DNA of 64,000 bases from an uncultured Clostridia bacterium (GTDB taxonomy: Bacteria; Bacillota; Clostridia; Christensenellales; UBA1242), in NCBI GenBank assembly GCA_944381185.1, contig CALWKE010000002.1, positions 281,731 through 345,730 on the forward strand, in the 5' to 3' direction. A program made the translations under genes and the position numbers. This document shows, in pieces, positions 53,201-62,454 of the stretch (within the stretch, counting starts at the first letter, position 1; each line of letters opens with the position of its first letter). The notes beneath the pieces were generated by a model that ran no database searches, was not told where the DNA came from, and was given only the letters and a program-made list of their open reading frames with translations.

Positions 53201-56200
53201 AAACCAAAGCACCACCTTCAATGCCAAGATTTCTAAACCTAGTAGCATTAACAATTCGGTCATAGTTAACATTCACTTCATCAGTATATCTTCCGTTAGT
53301 TGATGTGAATGCAACCCAAGATGAACCATAGTAAAAATAGTGCGTACATTCATCATTAAGTCCACTAAATGACCAACCTGTAAAGGTGTAACCAGCACGC
53401 GTTGGATTAGAAATTGTTACATCAGCATTATACTCTGCAGTTGTTGGATGATATTGACCAAACTCGCCACCATTTAAATTATAACCTATATTATATGTAT
53501 ATGCCCGCCAATTAATTGTTAAAGTGACAGTCGCACCATTTTGTGAATGCAAATTTTGAAAATATAGTTGATTTGTTCCAACATTGAATGTTGATGCCCT
53601 TGTCGTTGAATATGATGAGTTTGATGTTCCGTAATAATGAGTGCAATCAGTTGATGCGTCTGAAACAATCCAACCATCATAATAGTATCCAACTGGCACA
53701 GATGATGGTGCACTTATATTAAACCAAGAATCAAACTTCGCACTTCCCGGTTTTGATGTTCCAAGAGTTCCATCACCTTCTTCGTACTCAATATAATATA
53801 TGTTAACCGACCATCCAGCCGAAAAATAAACTGTTCCATATCCTGAATGTAAATTATAATAATAGGTTCTTGAAGTTGATGAATTTGTGTATGACGATGA
53901 TGTGCTGGTTGCATATGACGATGTGCTTGTTCCAAACCTGTGAGTTAAACCACTTGTCATGTTTGTAATTGTCCAACCTGTGAAAGTGTAACCCGTTCGT
54001 GTTGGGTTTGAAACTTGGAACCAACTGTCATAATATACTGTTGTTGGGCTGTTTGCCCCCAAACTTGCACCACTCGCATTAAGTGAGTAAGAAATATAGT
54101 ATGGTTTTGAATCCCAATTTGCAGTAAATGTTATCTCCTGCCCGTCTGTGGTTCCTAAATTTTTAAAATACTTGTAACTTGCCGATGCTGTTGTATATGA
54201 AGTACCCGTAGAAGTTCGATAAGAAGAAGTTGTTGTTCCAAAATAATGAGTAACACCACTTGTCATTCCCGAAATTGTCCAACCACTAAATGTGTAACCC
54301 GTTCGGGTTGGGTTTGGCACTTGAAACCATTCATCATAAGTTGCAGATAAAGGTTTTGATGATAAACTTCCCCCACCCAGTTCATATTCAATATCATATT
54401 CATTTGCAGTCCATGTCGCTGAAAAAGTAGTTTGATCATAGTTATAAATAGAACCATACATATTTCTAAAGTAAATATCATTAGGACCAGTTTTAAATGA
54501 ATTTGATGTTGTTGAATTATATGAACTAGTTGATGTTCCATAATTTTTTGTTATGGTATGCCCACCTGAAATTGTTGTAGAAAAACTCCAACCATTAAAA
54601 GTATATCCAACCTTTGTTGGTATCAAAATATTAAACCAACTATCAAAAGTTGCAATATAAATGTTTTCAACTAATTTTCTTGCCACTGTTGATACTGATA
54701 AATTACTATAAGATGGTAAATATCCTGAATTATAAGAAATTGATGAACCTGTATCTACCCAACCTGTTGTTGAATTATAATAATATGTTGTTCCATTTGA
54801 AATAAAAGTTCCACCATATGTATTAACCGTTGTATCATCTGTATAATAATACACACCACTAGCAGATGTTGATACTAATATAAAGCCAGATTTTCCATTA
54901 AAGCTAAGGTATATAGCACCATACGCCGGTGTTGAATTTGTTTTATAAAAATAAGTACCTGAAATATGACCTATACTTTGGTTAGCAGTCGTAAGAGTTG
55001 GTGAAAATTTTTCCAAATTTGTTGATGTAAATATTCCATCATTCAAATCAAATTCAACATAGTATTTAATTGGTTCCCAAATTGCATAAAGTGTTAAGTT
55101 TCCACCCGTTGTGTAGGTGTATGACGAAGATGCTGAATAACTTGTTCCATTTCCATTTGATCTAGTATTCCATTTAACAAATGTGTAACCTGTATTTGAA
55201 AAAGTTGAAGAACTCTTTGTTGTGAATGACGACTTATAGGTTACTGATTGAGTGCTAGTTCCATTCGTTCCGTCATTCCCATTCCTGTCATATGTGATTG
55301 TATAAGATTTTGGTGTAAACTTTGAATAGAAAGTAGTTCTAAAATAATTATTTTTCACTAACGAAATTGAACCGCTACTTCCACCATAAGTTAATGTGTT
55401 TATATGAGTTGAAGATGAAAAATCACTATAAGATCTCGAATCATCAGTATCATAATACCAAGCTGAAAAATTAGCGTTACTTACTGTTGGGGTGTAATCA
55501 GCATAATATAATGTAATACCACTAGCCATTGGAAATGAGCCAGATTTATAAGTTGTTGACTGATATCGTGGATAGTTTGTTGTATCAGGGTCATAATCAC
55601 TTGAATCATATCTAAAGTAATAATAATGATATTTTGTTGAATAACTCATTGAAATATGATCTTTGTTTTCAGGCAAATGTGCATCATAGTAAATCAAATT
55701 CCAAAATGATAGAACACATCTATATTGAAGGTTTCCATCAGACATATAAGATGCTGTGAATCCTTCATTTACATTATTTCCTGACCATGAAACTGAAACT
55801 GAACCATTACTATTAAAGGTTGTGCTGTATATTCTTAAAATGCAATCAATTGAACCCAAACCACCTTGTGTTTTAAAATCACATTCAAAATCTGTTATAT
55901 ATTTAGAATTTCGCATTGAAATAGTTAAAAGCGGATTCCACCCATTGGCACAATCAACTCTAGCCATTTCTACACCGCCTGAAGAAAAAGTCCAATAATC
56001 ATAATAATAAGGTGAAATTTCAGATGAACTTGAAGTGTCTTTTGATTTGTTATATGTTGAAAATGTAAACGATGTTTTTTCTTCTGGTTTTGTTTGTGAA
56101 ACTTTAACATCTTCAAATGTAATAAAATAAGAGTTTTCGCCTTGTGTTAATTCAATTCCAGCACCAACATTCAAATTCAAAAAGTTAAATTCATCAATAT

Positions 56201-57887
56201 TTTGAAGTAATGTGTTCCCCTTAATATCAACCAAATCAAATTTTTCACCACTATTAACAAAATAAATGTCCGCTTTTTGTGTTAAAAGCACGGCAATATC
56301 TGAACTATCAACAAAATCTTCAATAATTGAATAGTTGCCTGTTTCAACATCAATTTTATAATAGTTTTCACCATCTGTTGCAATTGCTACCCCATTATGG
56401 TTAACAATATTCATATTATCAGTGAAAAATTCAGGACTAACAACAACCTTTCCGTCAATATTCATTAAACCCAAATATGAGTCTTTTTTGATTGAAAAAA
56501 CCGAACTTGACGCTGTTCCATTTAATGAATAATTATCTTCTTCAGTAAAATTATAAAGTGTTTTAACTTTGCCATTTTCAACCTTCAAAAGCCTTGAGTT
56601 TGTTAAAAATGTAGACGAACCTGCATAGGTTATATATTCTTTGCTATTTGAAGAATATGAAATAATTTCATTAGAATTGTTATCATAATATGCAATGTAA
56701 TAATCATTTAAAAGTGAATAATTTTCCCCAACTTTTTGTTGTGCAATATAATAACTGTTTGTTAACTTTAAAGTTGAAGTAGAAATTGTTGATGCAAGTC
56801 CATAACCACTTTTTAAATTAAACTTTTGTTCTGTTGGATTTTTTGTTGTGTAATCAAAAATTGTGTAACTATGATTTACCAAAATATCATTATCATCAGA
56901 AATTGTTGTTGAAGTTATTTCATTTTTATCAAAAACATAGGTGCTATAATCTATTAAATATTTTCCTTCCGTTAAAAAGTTAACTGAATAATCAGTTTTC
57001 ACTGCCCCATTATCACTATTAATAACAGTTTCCTTTTCAAAAACAGAAAAACCATCATCAGTTAAATAAACAAGTTTTAAACCATTTGAATCAGAATAAT
57101 AAAATGAATCATCAAAAAACGCAAAATTACAATTATAATCAGCACCAAATTTAATGCCTGAAATCATATTTAATCTAGTATTATCATTTGGGTCGATTTT
57201 TTCAGTTGAAAGTTCATAAAAATAAACATTGACATCTGCTTTTGGTGAACCATCAGAATAATCTATATTTGAATATGTTGAAAATGAAAAGTATCTATCT
57301 TTAATATTAAAACTTTCAAAAATATATAAATTTTTACCTCTTGTGTCAAATGTATATATTTCTTTAATGTTATCAAAATCACCAAAATAAACAAGTGTAT
57401 AAACATTGTTGATTGGATCTGTTAAATTTTGTTCAGAAAATTCAGAAACAAGCACAACATAATCTTCATAAACGGTATTAACTGAATATGATAATGAGTT
57501 TTCTAAAATAAACCCACCCTGTGCATCACTTTCAGTTGAAACTTGTTCTGTTAAATTTCGAGCCAAATATGTTCCATCTTCATTTTGTTTGAAAACAATA
57601 AAATTTTCATTTGAATTTGTATCTTCGTAAACAAAATAATTTTTACCAAATTGTTTAACTTTGTCATATTCGCAAAAATTTTCATAAGGCACATTTTCAA
57701 GTATTGTTTTATCAAGATATGTGCTATTACTATTTATTTCATTTGCAAGTTGTTTTTGAGCCGTTGTAAAACCCGATGCATTATCTTTCTTTAACCCAAA
57801 AATGCAACCTAAAACAATTGCAAGCACACACACCACCGCAACCAATGAAATCAATAAAACTTTAACTGATTTTTTCATTTTACTCAT
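50250..57887 (-). CDS. Large N-terminally anchored surface protein with InlB repeats and C-terminal BspA-type LRRs (2,545 aa)
   Basis: Start chosen at the ATG 57887 (MSKMKKSVK), with AGGA 9 nt upstream; a TTG at 57893 would add two residues. The N-terminus resembles that of the 11,382-aa protein, including the string VCVLAIVLGC. Layout, approximate: 1–35 membrane segment; 36–640 shared N-terminal domain with WG-like strands (YLGLMNIDGKVVVSPEF); 640–850 linker; 860–2,295 about 12 InlB units (FSGWTISGM, FTGWTITNM, FNGWVISGM, FQGWSTSST), many with the insert HYFGTSTSSY; 2,305–2,545 LRR_5 (BspA/TpLRR) repeats such as IPSNISSIGNGAFQGCSNL. No sortase motif. LRR_5 domains often mediate protein or host-surface binding, so the tip may be the binding part; that is inference. 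It has its own promoter and terminator. Confidence 0.9.
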   Translation of the reverse strand: MSKMKKSVKVLLISLVAVVCVLAIVLGCIFGLKKDNASGFTTAQKQLANEINSNSTYLDKTILENVPYENFCEYDKVKQFGKNYFVYEDTNSNENFIVFKQNEDGTYLARNLTEQVSTESDAQGGFILENSLSYSVNTVYEDYVVLVSEFSEQNLTDPINNVYTLVYFGDFDNIKEIYTFDTRGKNLYIFESFNIKDRYFSFSTYSNIDYSDGSPKADVNVYFYELSTEKIDPNDNTRLNMISGIKFGADYNCNFAFFDDSFYYSDSNGLKLVYLTDDGFSVFEKETVINSDNGAVKTDYSVNFLTEGKYLIDYSTYVFDKNEITSTTISDDNDILVNHSYTIFDYTTKNPTEQKFNLKSGYGLASTISTSTLKLTNSYYIAQQKVGENYSLLNDYYIAYYDNNSNEIISYSSNSKEYITYAGSSTFLTNSRLLKVENGKVKTLYNFTEEDNYSLNGTASSSVFSIKKDSYLGLMNIDGKVVVSPEFFTDNMNIVNHNGVAIATDGENYYKIDVETGNYSIIEDFVDSSDIAVLLTQKADIYFVNSGEKFDLVDIKGNTLLQNIDEFNFLNLNVGAGIELTQGENSYFITFEDVKVSQTKPEEKTSFTFSTYNKSKDTSSSSEISPYYYDYWTFSSGGVEMARVDCANGWNPLLTISMRNSKYITDFECDFKTQGGLGSIDCILRIYSTTFNSNGSVSVSWSGNNVNEGFTASYMSDGNLQYRCVLSFWNLIYYDAHLPENKDHISMSYSTKYHYYYFRYDSSDYDPDTTNYPRYQSTTYKSGSFPMASGITLYYADYTPTVSNANFSAWYYDTDDSRSYSDFSSSTHINTLTYGGSSGSISLVKNNYFRTTFYSKFTPKSYTITYDRNGNDGTNGTSTQSVTYKSSFTTKSSSTFSNTGYTFVKWNTRSNGNGTSYSASSSYTYTTGGNLTLYAIWEPIKYYVEFDLNDGIFTSTNLEKFSPTLTTANQSIGHISGTYFYKTNSTPAYGAIYLSFNGKSGFILVSTSASGVYYYTDDTTVNTYGGTFISNGTTYYYNSTTGWVDTGSSISYNSGYLPSYSNLSVSTVARKLVENIYIATFDSWFNILIPTKVGYTFNGWSFSTTISGGHTITKNYGTSTSSYNSTTSNSFKTGPNDIYFRNMYGSIYNYDQTTFSATWTANEYDIEYELGGGSLSSKPLSATYDEWFQVPNPTRTGYTFSGWTISGMTSGVTHYFGTTTSSYRTSTGTSYTTASASYKYFKNLGTTDGQEITFTANWDSKPYYISYSLNASGASLGANSPTTVYYDSWFQVSNPTRTGYTFTGWTITNMTSGLTHRFGTSTSSYATSTSSSYTNSSTSRTYYYNLHSGYGTVYFSAGWSVNIYYIEYEEGDGTLGTSKPGSAKFDSWFNISAPSSVPVGYYYDGWIVSDASTDCTHYYGTSNSSYSTTRASTFNVGTNQLYFQNLHSQNGATVTLTINWRAYTYNIGYNLNGGEFGQYHPTTAEYNADVTISNPTRAGYTFTGWSFSGLNDECTHYFYYGSSWVAFTSTNGRYTDEVNVNYDRIVNATRFRNLGIEGGALVLTANWSANYYNITYHFLPASYDIVDDSIDTINTAGNMTATKTQRVRYDFNFKAYVSSVNALNSNEIELPQGVKLLFWVVNNTGSTYSSTTNLVSWNGDNTVASPISGKSINAGQEETYSSENGYAPRDIHIYAAYTFVDITIQYMVASGEDWRNDLSNYSTYSTDTTTYNSNYHLLNILSSGINGWLITPNHYDFGTLTEDSITTYTFDGTYYEATVGSDIFWIFSNTSAYDSENPVYYAYAVYYGEGSNGYYITFESDDFDLSSLGYEVLWVTYDEWVNIPLPTRSGFNFDGWLITGMDNELHLYGTSQSSYQTTSATTLSTSATYFKNLRGDFAETVNFEAVWQRAEYKISYSLDGGTHGSSHPTTVVYDNWFNVSIPTKTGYSFSGWTISGMTSGTTHYFGTSTSSYVTSTGTSYSTNSSYTWFRYLNSNAGTVTFTAKWSINTYKISYSLGGGSYGTYHPTSATFNSWFQVSSPTRTGYTFNGWVISGMTQGVGHYCSNTPSDSSADIITDTTAGPTNPSYLYFKNLGSNNGQTVTFTADWTANTYTVRFYLPYGTGTSVTYYDVDATYGEYYTYEEYDWYIDERGGVSAISDGWSFQGWTSTSGSYAEPNIYSGNSYRNLTSTNNGIVYRYPVFSRTVQITYNSNRPSDASSSVIGSTTASSTTQWRGCSQTSSNYVSSASVTIKNSGFNLSGYKFQGWSTSSTGSVNYSANSTYTWRNYYTSNIITLYAVWERDGIDETDVEITVNGFTFKNNTLIDYSGSATNVVIPSSYVNTSDNKTYPVLEIDGFSISGSSVRTIEIPSTIENIGTGAFTYVSGQITSISVDSNNKHYVSVDGVLFTYDMKTLVQYPGSKTNTTYTIPNSVVKIDYSAFSLSGNLRSITIPSNISSIGNGAFQGCSNLTSINLPQGVKSLGSGVFWGCSNLTSLTLNSTTMVDIDPDILTGCDNLTYIYVPNNLVQQYKQNTNWSEYANKIVGM
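50253..50980 (-). other. BspA-type LRR_5 domain at the C-terminus of the 2,545-aa protein
   Basis: About five to six LRR_5 units with the motif IPxSIxxIGxxAFxxCxxLxSI. Examples are IPSTIENIGTGAF, IPNSVVKIDYSAF, IPSNISSIGNGAF and LPQGVKSLGSGVF. The domain ends IYVPNNLVQQYKQNTNW, a common BspA-type closing segment. The partial gene at the right edge carries the same repeat type. Confidence 0.85.
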
Positions 57888-57930
57888 ACTCAATTTTCCT
57901 TTGCAAAAATTACACTTCTATACAATAATT

Positions 57931-57959
57931 AGTATATCAAATAATATAGATTTTTACAA
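57931..57959 (-). promoter_or_regulatory. Promoter of the 2,545-aa gene
   Basis: On the minus strand, TTGTAA (57959–57954), a 17-bp spacer and TATACT (57936–57931), followed by AATTAT as in the 4,334-aa gene's promoter. Confidence 0.78.
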
Positions 57960-57974
57960 ACGAATAAAAGAAAA

Positions 57975-57993
57975 AGGTGGAAATTTTCCACCT
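57975..57993 (-). terminator. Terminator of the dnaG–rpoD operon
   Basis: A GC-containing stem, AGGTGGA (57975–57981) with TCCACCT (57987–57993), is followed on the minus strand by TTTTTCTTTT. It overlaps the TAG stop codon of the zinc-ribbon gene and separates the operon from the giant gene's promoter just downstream. Confidence 0.85.
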
Positions 57994-58690
57994 AAATTTT
58001 ATAAATATATCTGCCACAATTTTCACATTCAATAACGCCAAATTTATTTGTTTTCATCTGCCCAAGTTTAGACGCAGAAATTTCCATTCTACACCCCCCA
58101 CATTTGTTGTTATTAAGTTCAACAAAAATTGGAAATAATCGACTTTCACGCTTTTGTTTATATTTTGCAAACAAGTCTTTTTCAATCTTTTTTTCAAGTT
58201 CTGAAAGTTTATTTTTTAATTCATTAATAATTGGGTCTTTTTGAGCCTTAAGTTTTGCATAAGAGGCTTTATATTTATCAAAAGTTTCCCTATCAACCTT
58301 TGACTTTCTTATGATATTTTCATACTCTTTGCTAATGTTTTGAATTTCATTATAAATATTTGTTATTTCTTTTTCAAGAGAAGTTGAAATCGCTGAAAAA
58401 TCTTTATATGCTTTTTCATAAATAGACGCTTTTTCTGGTTCTGCATTCTCCATCTCTTTTTCAAGTTTATTTAATTTTTCAACAAAATCATTATATTTGT
58501 CATTTGCTTTTTTATATATAGTATTTATATGTTTAGCATTTTCTTCAAGCATAATGAGCCTTGAATGTTGATTTTTCAAAACTTGCTGAATTTGTGAAGC
58601 TTTTTCACGGTCTTTTGATTTTGAAAGTTCATTTTCAGCAGAAATCAACTGACTTTCAACATTTTGATATTCTAAAATTTTCTCTAACAT
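57992..58690 (-). CDS. C4-type zinc ribbon coiled-coil protein (COG1579/DUF164 family)
   Basis: A 232-aa protein. Residues about 1–190 are charged, heptad-like helices rich in Glu and Lys, forming a long coiled coil. The C-terminus is a zinc ribbon with Cys197, Cys200, Cys222 and Cys225 (CGGC and CENC). This is the layout of the COG1579/HP0958-like family, which in some bacteria acts in RNA binding or flagellar regulation; the role in Bacillota is not settled. The ATG at 58690 has a good AGGAG site 6 nt upstream and lies 27 nt after trmK. It is the last gene of the operon, with the terminator stem overlapping its stop. Confidence 0.82.
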   Translation of the reverse strand: MLEKILEYQNVESQLISAENELSKSKDREKASQIQQVLKNQHSRLIMLEENAKHINTIYKKANDKYNDFVEKLNKLEKEMENAEPEKASIYEKAYKDFSAISTSLEKEITNIYNEIQNISKEYENIIRKSKVDRETFDKYKASYAKLKAQKDPIINELKNKLSELEKKIEKDLFAKYKQKRESRLFPIFVELNNNKCGGCRMEISASKLGQMKTNKFGVIECENCGRYIYKI

Positions 58691-58717
58691 AATATCTCCT
58701 CTATCAAAAAAAATATA

Positions 58718-59422
58718 TCACACATCAATCAATTTTTCAATCATTTTATAAAGAATAAACTTTTCTTTTAAAACCTTATCTTGTCGAATTCGTTTTTTAG
58801 TTAGTGTTTTAAAAAATGCTAAACTATCATAAACTTCAATTAAATATTTAAAAAAATCTTCATCAGAAACTTTATTATCTCTTCCAAGCCAAATGTTGAA
58901 TATATTTTTTCTAGTTCGTTTTTTTTCTGCAATATTTATAATTAGTATCGGATAAAACCTATCAGCGTCACAAATAACATAATCACTAATAAGTTTAATT
59001 TTTTTATCAAAAATCCAATGACGAAGTTCAACAACATTTTGTGCTGGTTGCAAAATAAAATAATTACATTTGTTTTTTCCATTAATTTGCTTGTTTTGCT
59101 TTTCAAGCATAGAAATTATTTCAAAACCACCAATACCAGCAATAATCGTTACATCTGCACTGTCAATAACAGACAAGCCGTCACCAACTCTTGTTTCAAT
59201 TTTTTTTAAATCTTTAAGTTTAATTAAATCAATAAGTTTTTGAAGACTTTTAGAACTTATGTCAGTTGCAATAACTTTATCAACATAATCTTGACAAGAA
59301 GTTTTTTCTGCAAGATAGCCATGGTCTGTTCCAATGTCACAAATAACCAAATTTTTATTTAATAATTCATGCACAAAGTCAACCGCTTCGGCGAGTTTGT
59401 TTATTCTTTTATATGTTTTCAT
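58718..59422 (-). CDS. trmK: tRNA (adenine(22)-N1)-methyltransferase TrmK
   Basis: A 234-aa SAM-dependent methyltransferase. Motif I is CDIGTDHGYLAEK (about residues 28–40), followed by ATDIS, VGDGLSVI, the family-specific AGIGGFEIISML and FILQPAQN. TrmK methylates N1 of adenosine 22 in tRNA. Length and motifs match Bacillus-type TrmK, although AGIGG replaces the more usual AGMGG. The start overlaps the rpoD stop by one base (TAATG) with little Shine-Dalgarno, so translation is probably coupled to rpoD. The trmK position directly after rpoD is characteristic of Bacillota. Confidence 0.9.
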   Translation of the reverse strand: MKTYKRINKLAEAVDFVHELLNKNLVICDIGTDHGYLAEKTSCQDYVDKVIATDISSKSLQKLIDLIKLKDLKKIETRVGDGLSVIDSADVTIIAGIGGFEIISMLEKQNKQINGKNKCNYFILQPAQNVVELRHWIFDKKIKLISDYVICDADRFYPILIINIAEKKRTRKNIFNIWLGRDNKVSDEDFFKYLIEVYDSLAFFKTLTKKRIRQDKVLKEKFILYKMIEKLIDV

Positions 59423-60486
59423 TATTTTATATCAATATCAACATAATCACGAAGTTTTTTGCTTCTTGATGGATTTCTTAATTTTTTAAGAGCCTTTGCC
59501 TCAATTTGCCTGATACGCTCTCTTGTAACACTAAATTCCTTACCAACATCTTCAAGTGTTCTTGTGTGACCATCTTCAATTCCATAACGAAGCATAATAA
59601 CTTTTTGTTCTCTTGGAGTAAGTGTTGATAATACCTCCATAAGTTGTTCTTTAAGCATCATGATAGACGCTGAATCAGCTGGTGAAATTGCATTTTCATC
59701 TTGAATAAATGTGCCCAGTGTTGAATCTTCTTCTTCACCAACAGGGGTGTCAAGTGAAACTGTATCTTGAGAAATTTTTTGAATTTCAATTACCTTGTCA
59801 ACAGAAATCCCCATTTGCTTTGCAATTTCTTCAACAGTTGGCTCTCTTCCAAGTTCTTGAAATAAATCACGAGTAACTTTTTTTTGCTTGTTGATAGTTT
59901 CAAACATATGAACAGGAATACGAATAGTTCTTGCTTGGTCAGCAATTGCACGAGTTATGCTTTGACGAATCCACCAAGTTGAATATGTTGAAAATTTGAA
60001 GCCTTTTGTGTAATCAAACTTTTCAACTGCTTTCATCAAACCAAAGTTACCCTCTTGAATAAGGTCAAGAAAAAGCATGCCTCTTCCAACATATTTTTTA
60101 GCGATTGAAACAACAAGCCTAAGGTTAGATTCTGAAAGTTGTCTTTTTGCATCTTCATCACCTTCAGCCATACGTTTTGCAAGTTCAACTTCTTGTTCTT
60201 GAGTTAAAAGTGGAACTTTTCCAATATCTTTAAGATACATTTTAACAGGGTCATCAACATAAACTTGAGACATCAATTTTTCCATTTCTTCATCGTCTTC
60301 TGGAACTTCAACATCTTCGTTTATCTTTATGCCTGAATCAGTTATTTTTTTCAAAACCTCATCAATTTCTTCTGGATTAAGATTAGCAAATTTTTCGGTT
60401 ACTGTTTCCATTGAAATTTCGCCTTTCTTCTTGCCAATTTCAATAATTTTCTCAACTTCAAGATCTATCTTTTCTTTTCTGTTCAT
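59422..60486 (-). CDS. rpoD: Primary sigma factor σA (RpoD)
   Basis: A 354-aa protein. Residues about 1–75 are an acidic, poorly conserved σ1.1-like stretch. Region 1.2 starts at [17 protein letters not shown]. Region 2 includes [36 protein letters not shown] and the −10 recognition segment [17 protein letters not shown]. Region 3 is present. Region 4 has [13 protein letters not shown] and [18 protein letters not shown] for −35 binding. It directs RNA polymerase to housekeeping promoters and presumably reads the TTGTAA/TATACT promoters in this window. The ATG overlaps the dnaG stop by 4 nt (ATGA) and has AGGTGG 7 nt upstream inside dnaG. Confidence 0.97.
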   Translation of the reverse strand: MNRKEKIDLEVEKIIEIGKKKGEISMETVTEKFANLNPEEIDEVLKKITDSGIKINEDVEVPEDDEEMEKLMSQVYVDDPVKMYLKDIGKVPLLTQEQEVELAKRMAEGDEDAKRQLSESNLRLVVSIAKKYVGRGMLFLDLIQEGNFGLMKAVEKFDYTKGFKFSTYSTWWIRQSITRAIADQARTIRIPVHMFETINKQKKVTRDLFQELGREPTVEEIAKQMGISVDKVIEIQKISQDTVSLDTPVGEEEDSTLGTFIQDENAISPADSASIMMLKEQLMEVLSTLTPREQKVIMLRYGIEDGHTRTLEDVGKEFSVTRERIRQIEAKALKKLRNPSRSKKLRDYVDIDIK

Positions 60487-62324
60487 AATTCATCCACCTT
60501 TTTAGATTTTAATTTTAAAGTTATATCTTTAATTCTTTCTGCAAGTTCTTTCTTTTTTAAATTGTCAACTTCCCCCGAATATTCATCTGTTAACTCTTTC
60601 AGTTTGATTTCAAGGTAGTTTTTAAATATCTTCCATAAACAATCATCATAGTATTTTTTTTCACTCTGCTCATCTTCAAAAGAACTTGCCCCATAGTTAA
60701 TTATATCAACAATTGCAGATTGATTATCATCATCGTAATCATTATAGAGTTTATCAATCAAATTAACAGCAGGGTTTTCATTGACCGCATCAGTAATAAG
60801 CCTGTATATTTCCCGCCTTTTGCCTGAAAACAAATATGTGACATCTGTTTTAAAATACGCATATGGTTTTTTATGAATAAGAGAGTATAAAATATATTTT
60901 TCTGCCTTAACAACAACATTGTTTTCATCAATTTCAGTTTCTTCATCAATACTTTGTTGTGTTTTCACTGCCGAAAACTTGCTTTCTATTTCTTTAAAAA
61001 TAGGCTTGCCACTTTGTTTTTTCTCAATTTCCCTTTTAATAAAATCAATATTTGTTGATGCAATTTCACTAACCATTGGAGTATAAAGTTCTCTTTCAAC
61101 CGAACTTGAAAGTTCAGCAAGCACATCAATAGCATCATTTAAATACTTAACTCTTCCATCAACTTGGGTTAAATCATATTTAGTTTTCAAATATTTAAGT
61201 TTAAATTCAACAAGTGGAAGTGACTCATCTAAAATCTTTTGATAGCCCTCTCTTCCATAAGTTTTGATAACATCGTCAGGGTCAAATTTATCAGGAAGTT
61301 GAACAACCATAACATCTAACCCATTTTCTTTCAAAATATCAAGCCCGCGAAGTGTAGCATTTTGCCCTGCTGAATCTCCGTCATAACAAATATAAACTTT
61401 ATCAGCAAAACGTTTTATCATCTTTGCCTGACTTTGTGTTAATGCCGTTCCCATGCTTGCAACTGTCATTGTGAAACCAGCCTTATGAAGTGAAATCGTG
61501 TCCATATAACCTTCAACCACAATAACATAAGGTATTGGTCCATTTTGTCTTTGTTTCTTTAAATAATTAACAGCATAAAGTGTATTTCTTTTATTAAAAA
61601 GTTCTGTTTCAGCCGTGTTTAAATATTTTGCAAAGTTTGGGTGCGGTTCAAGAGTTCTTCCGCCAAAAGCAATAACATTTCCATATATATCAATAATCGG
61701 AAATATAACTCTTTTGGCTAGTGGATCATAAACCTTTCCATCTTTCTTTTTAATAACCCCAACAGCCATCATTTCTTCAATGGTATAGCCATTTTTCAAC
61801 AAAAAATCAGGAAGTTCATTAAACCCTTCAGAATATCCCAGTCCAAATCGATTAATAATTGGCTCTGTTAACTTTCTGTTATCAAGATATTCTCGTGCAA
61901 TTTTTGCTGTTGGCTTAAATAAATTTTCATAATAATGACGAGCCGTCAATTTCATTAATGAAATAAGCCTATCTTTTCGTTTTTTTGCAACAGCAATATT
62001 TTCACCATTTTTTGAACCCTCAAAACTATCAGGAACTTCCATATTTGCCCAGCTTGCAAGAGTTTTTACTGCTTCTGGAAAGGTTTGAGATTCAATTAAC
62101 ATAACAAATTTAATAACATCTCCACCCACATGACAGCCATAGCAATAAAACATGCCATCAATATCATTTATGCAAAGTGATGGCGTTTTTTCACCATGGA
62201 ATGGACATCTGCACCAATAATATCTTCCCTTTCGTTCTAAATGAACATATTTTGAAGCGACTGAAACGAGGTCATTTTTTTGTTTTAGTTCTTGTTTAAA
62301 GTCTTCAAAAGATTGCTTTTCCAA
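60483..62324 (-). CDS. dnaG: DNA primase DnaG
   Basis: A 613-aa primase that makes RNA primers at the replication fork. The N-terminal CHC2 zinc finger uses Cys40, His43, Cys61 and Cys64 ([10 protein letters not shown] and YCYGC). The catalytic core contains the Toprim motifs VVEGYMD and YDGDSAGQ. The C-terminal 160 residues form the helicase-interacting region. Length is normal for the family. The start is TTG at 62324: a strong GAGGGGG site lies 6–7 nt upstream, and the protein begins as primases usually do, with a helix ahead of the zinc finger. First gene of the dnaG–rpoD–trmK–zinc-ribbon operon. Confidence 0.96.
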   Translation of the reverse strand: MEKQSFEDFKQELKQKNDLVSVASKYVHLERKGRYYWCRCPFHGEKTPSLCINDIDGMFYCYGCHVGGDVIKFVMLIESQTFPEAVKTLASWANMEVPDSFEGSKNGENIAVAKKRKDRLISLMKLTARHYYENLFKPTAKIAREYLDNRKLTEPIINRFGLGYSEGFNELPDFLLKNGYTIEEMMAVGVIKKKDGKVYDPLAKRVIFPIIDIYGNVIAFGGRTLEPHPNFAKYLNTAETELFNKRNTLYAVNYLKKQRQNGPIPYVIVVEGYMDTISLHKAGFTMTVASMGTALTQSQAKMIKRFADKVYICYDGDSAGQNATLRGLDILKENGLDVMVVQLPDKFDPDDVIKTYGREGYQKILDESLPLVEFKLKYLKTKYDLTQVDGRVKYLNDAIDVLAELSSSVERELYTPMVSEIASTNIDFIKREIEKKQSGKPIFKEIESKFSAVKTQQSIDEETEIDENNVVVKAEKYILYSLIHKKPYAYFKTDVTYLFSGKRREIYRLITDAVNENPAVNLIDKLYNDYDDDNQSAIVDIINYGASSFEDEQSEKKYYDDCLWKIFKNYLEIKLKELTDEYSGEVDNLKKKELAERIKDITLKLKSKKVDEL

Positions 62325-62347
62325 TATTTTCCCCCTCGTTTTAGCCT

Positions 62348-62375
62348 ATTATATAATTTATTCACAATAACAATA
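62348..62375 (-). promoter_or_regulatory. Probable promoter of the dnaG operon
   Basis: On the minus strand, TATAAT (62353–62348) lies 24 bp upstream of the TTG start and just ahead of the GAGGGGG ribosome binding site. The matching −35 (an ATTG-containing stretch about 17 bp further up) is poor, so the exact −35 is unsure. Confidence 0.4.
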
Positions 62376-62411
62376 TTCGAAATTTTTTTTAAAAATCCTT
62401 TACATTATAAA

Positions 62412-62437
62412 AAAAACATACTAAATAGTATGTTTTT
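62412..62437 (-). terminator. Terminator of the BspA-type LRR gene at the right edge
   Basis: The stem AAAAACATACT (62412–62422) pairs with AGTATGTTTTT (62427–62437) around an AAAT loop, with a T run on the minus-strand exit side, 18 bp after the stop codon. It insulates the dnaG operon from the upstream gene. Confidence 0.85.
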
Positions 62438-62454
62438 ATAAAAATTAGTTATAT

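Noticed and set aside
57888..57893. TTG start at 57893 for the 2,545-aa protein
   Set aside because: It lies only 3 nt from the AGGA site; the ATG at 57887 has a more usual spacing. The difference is two residues.
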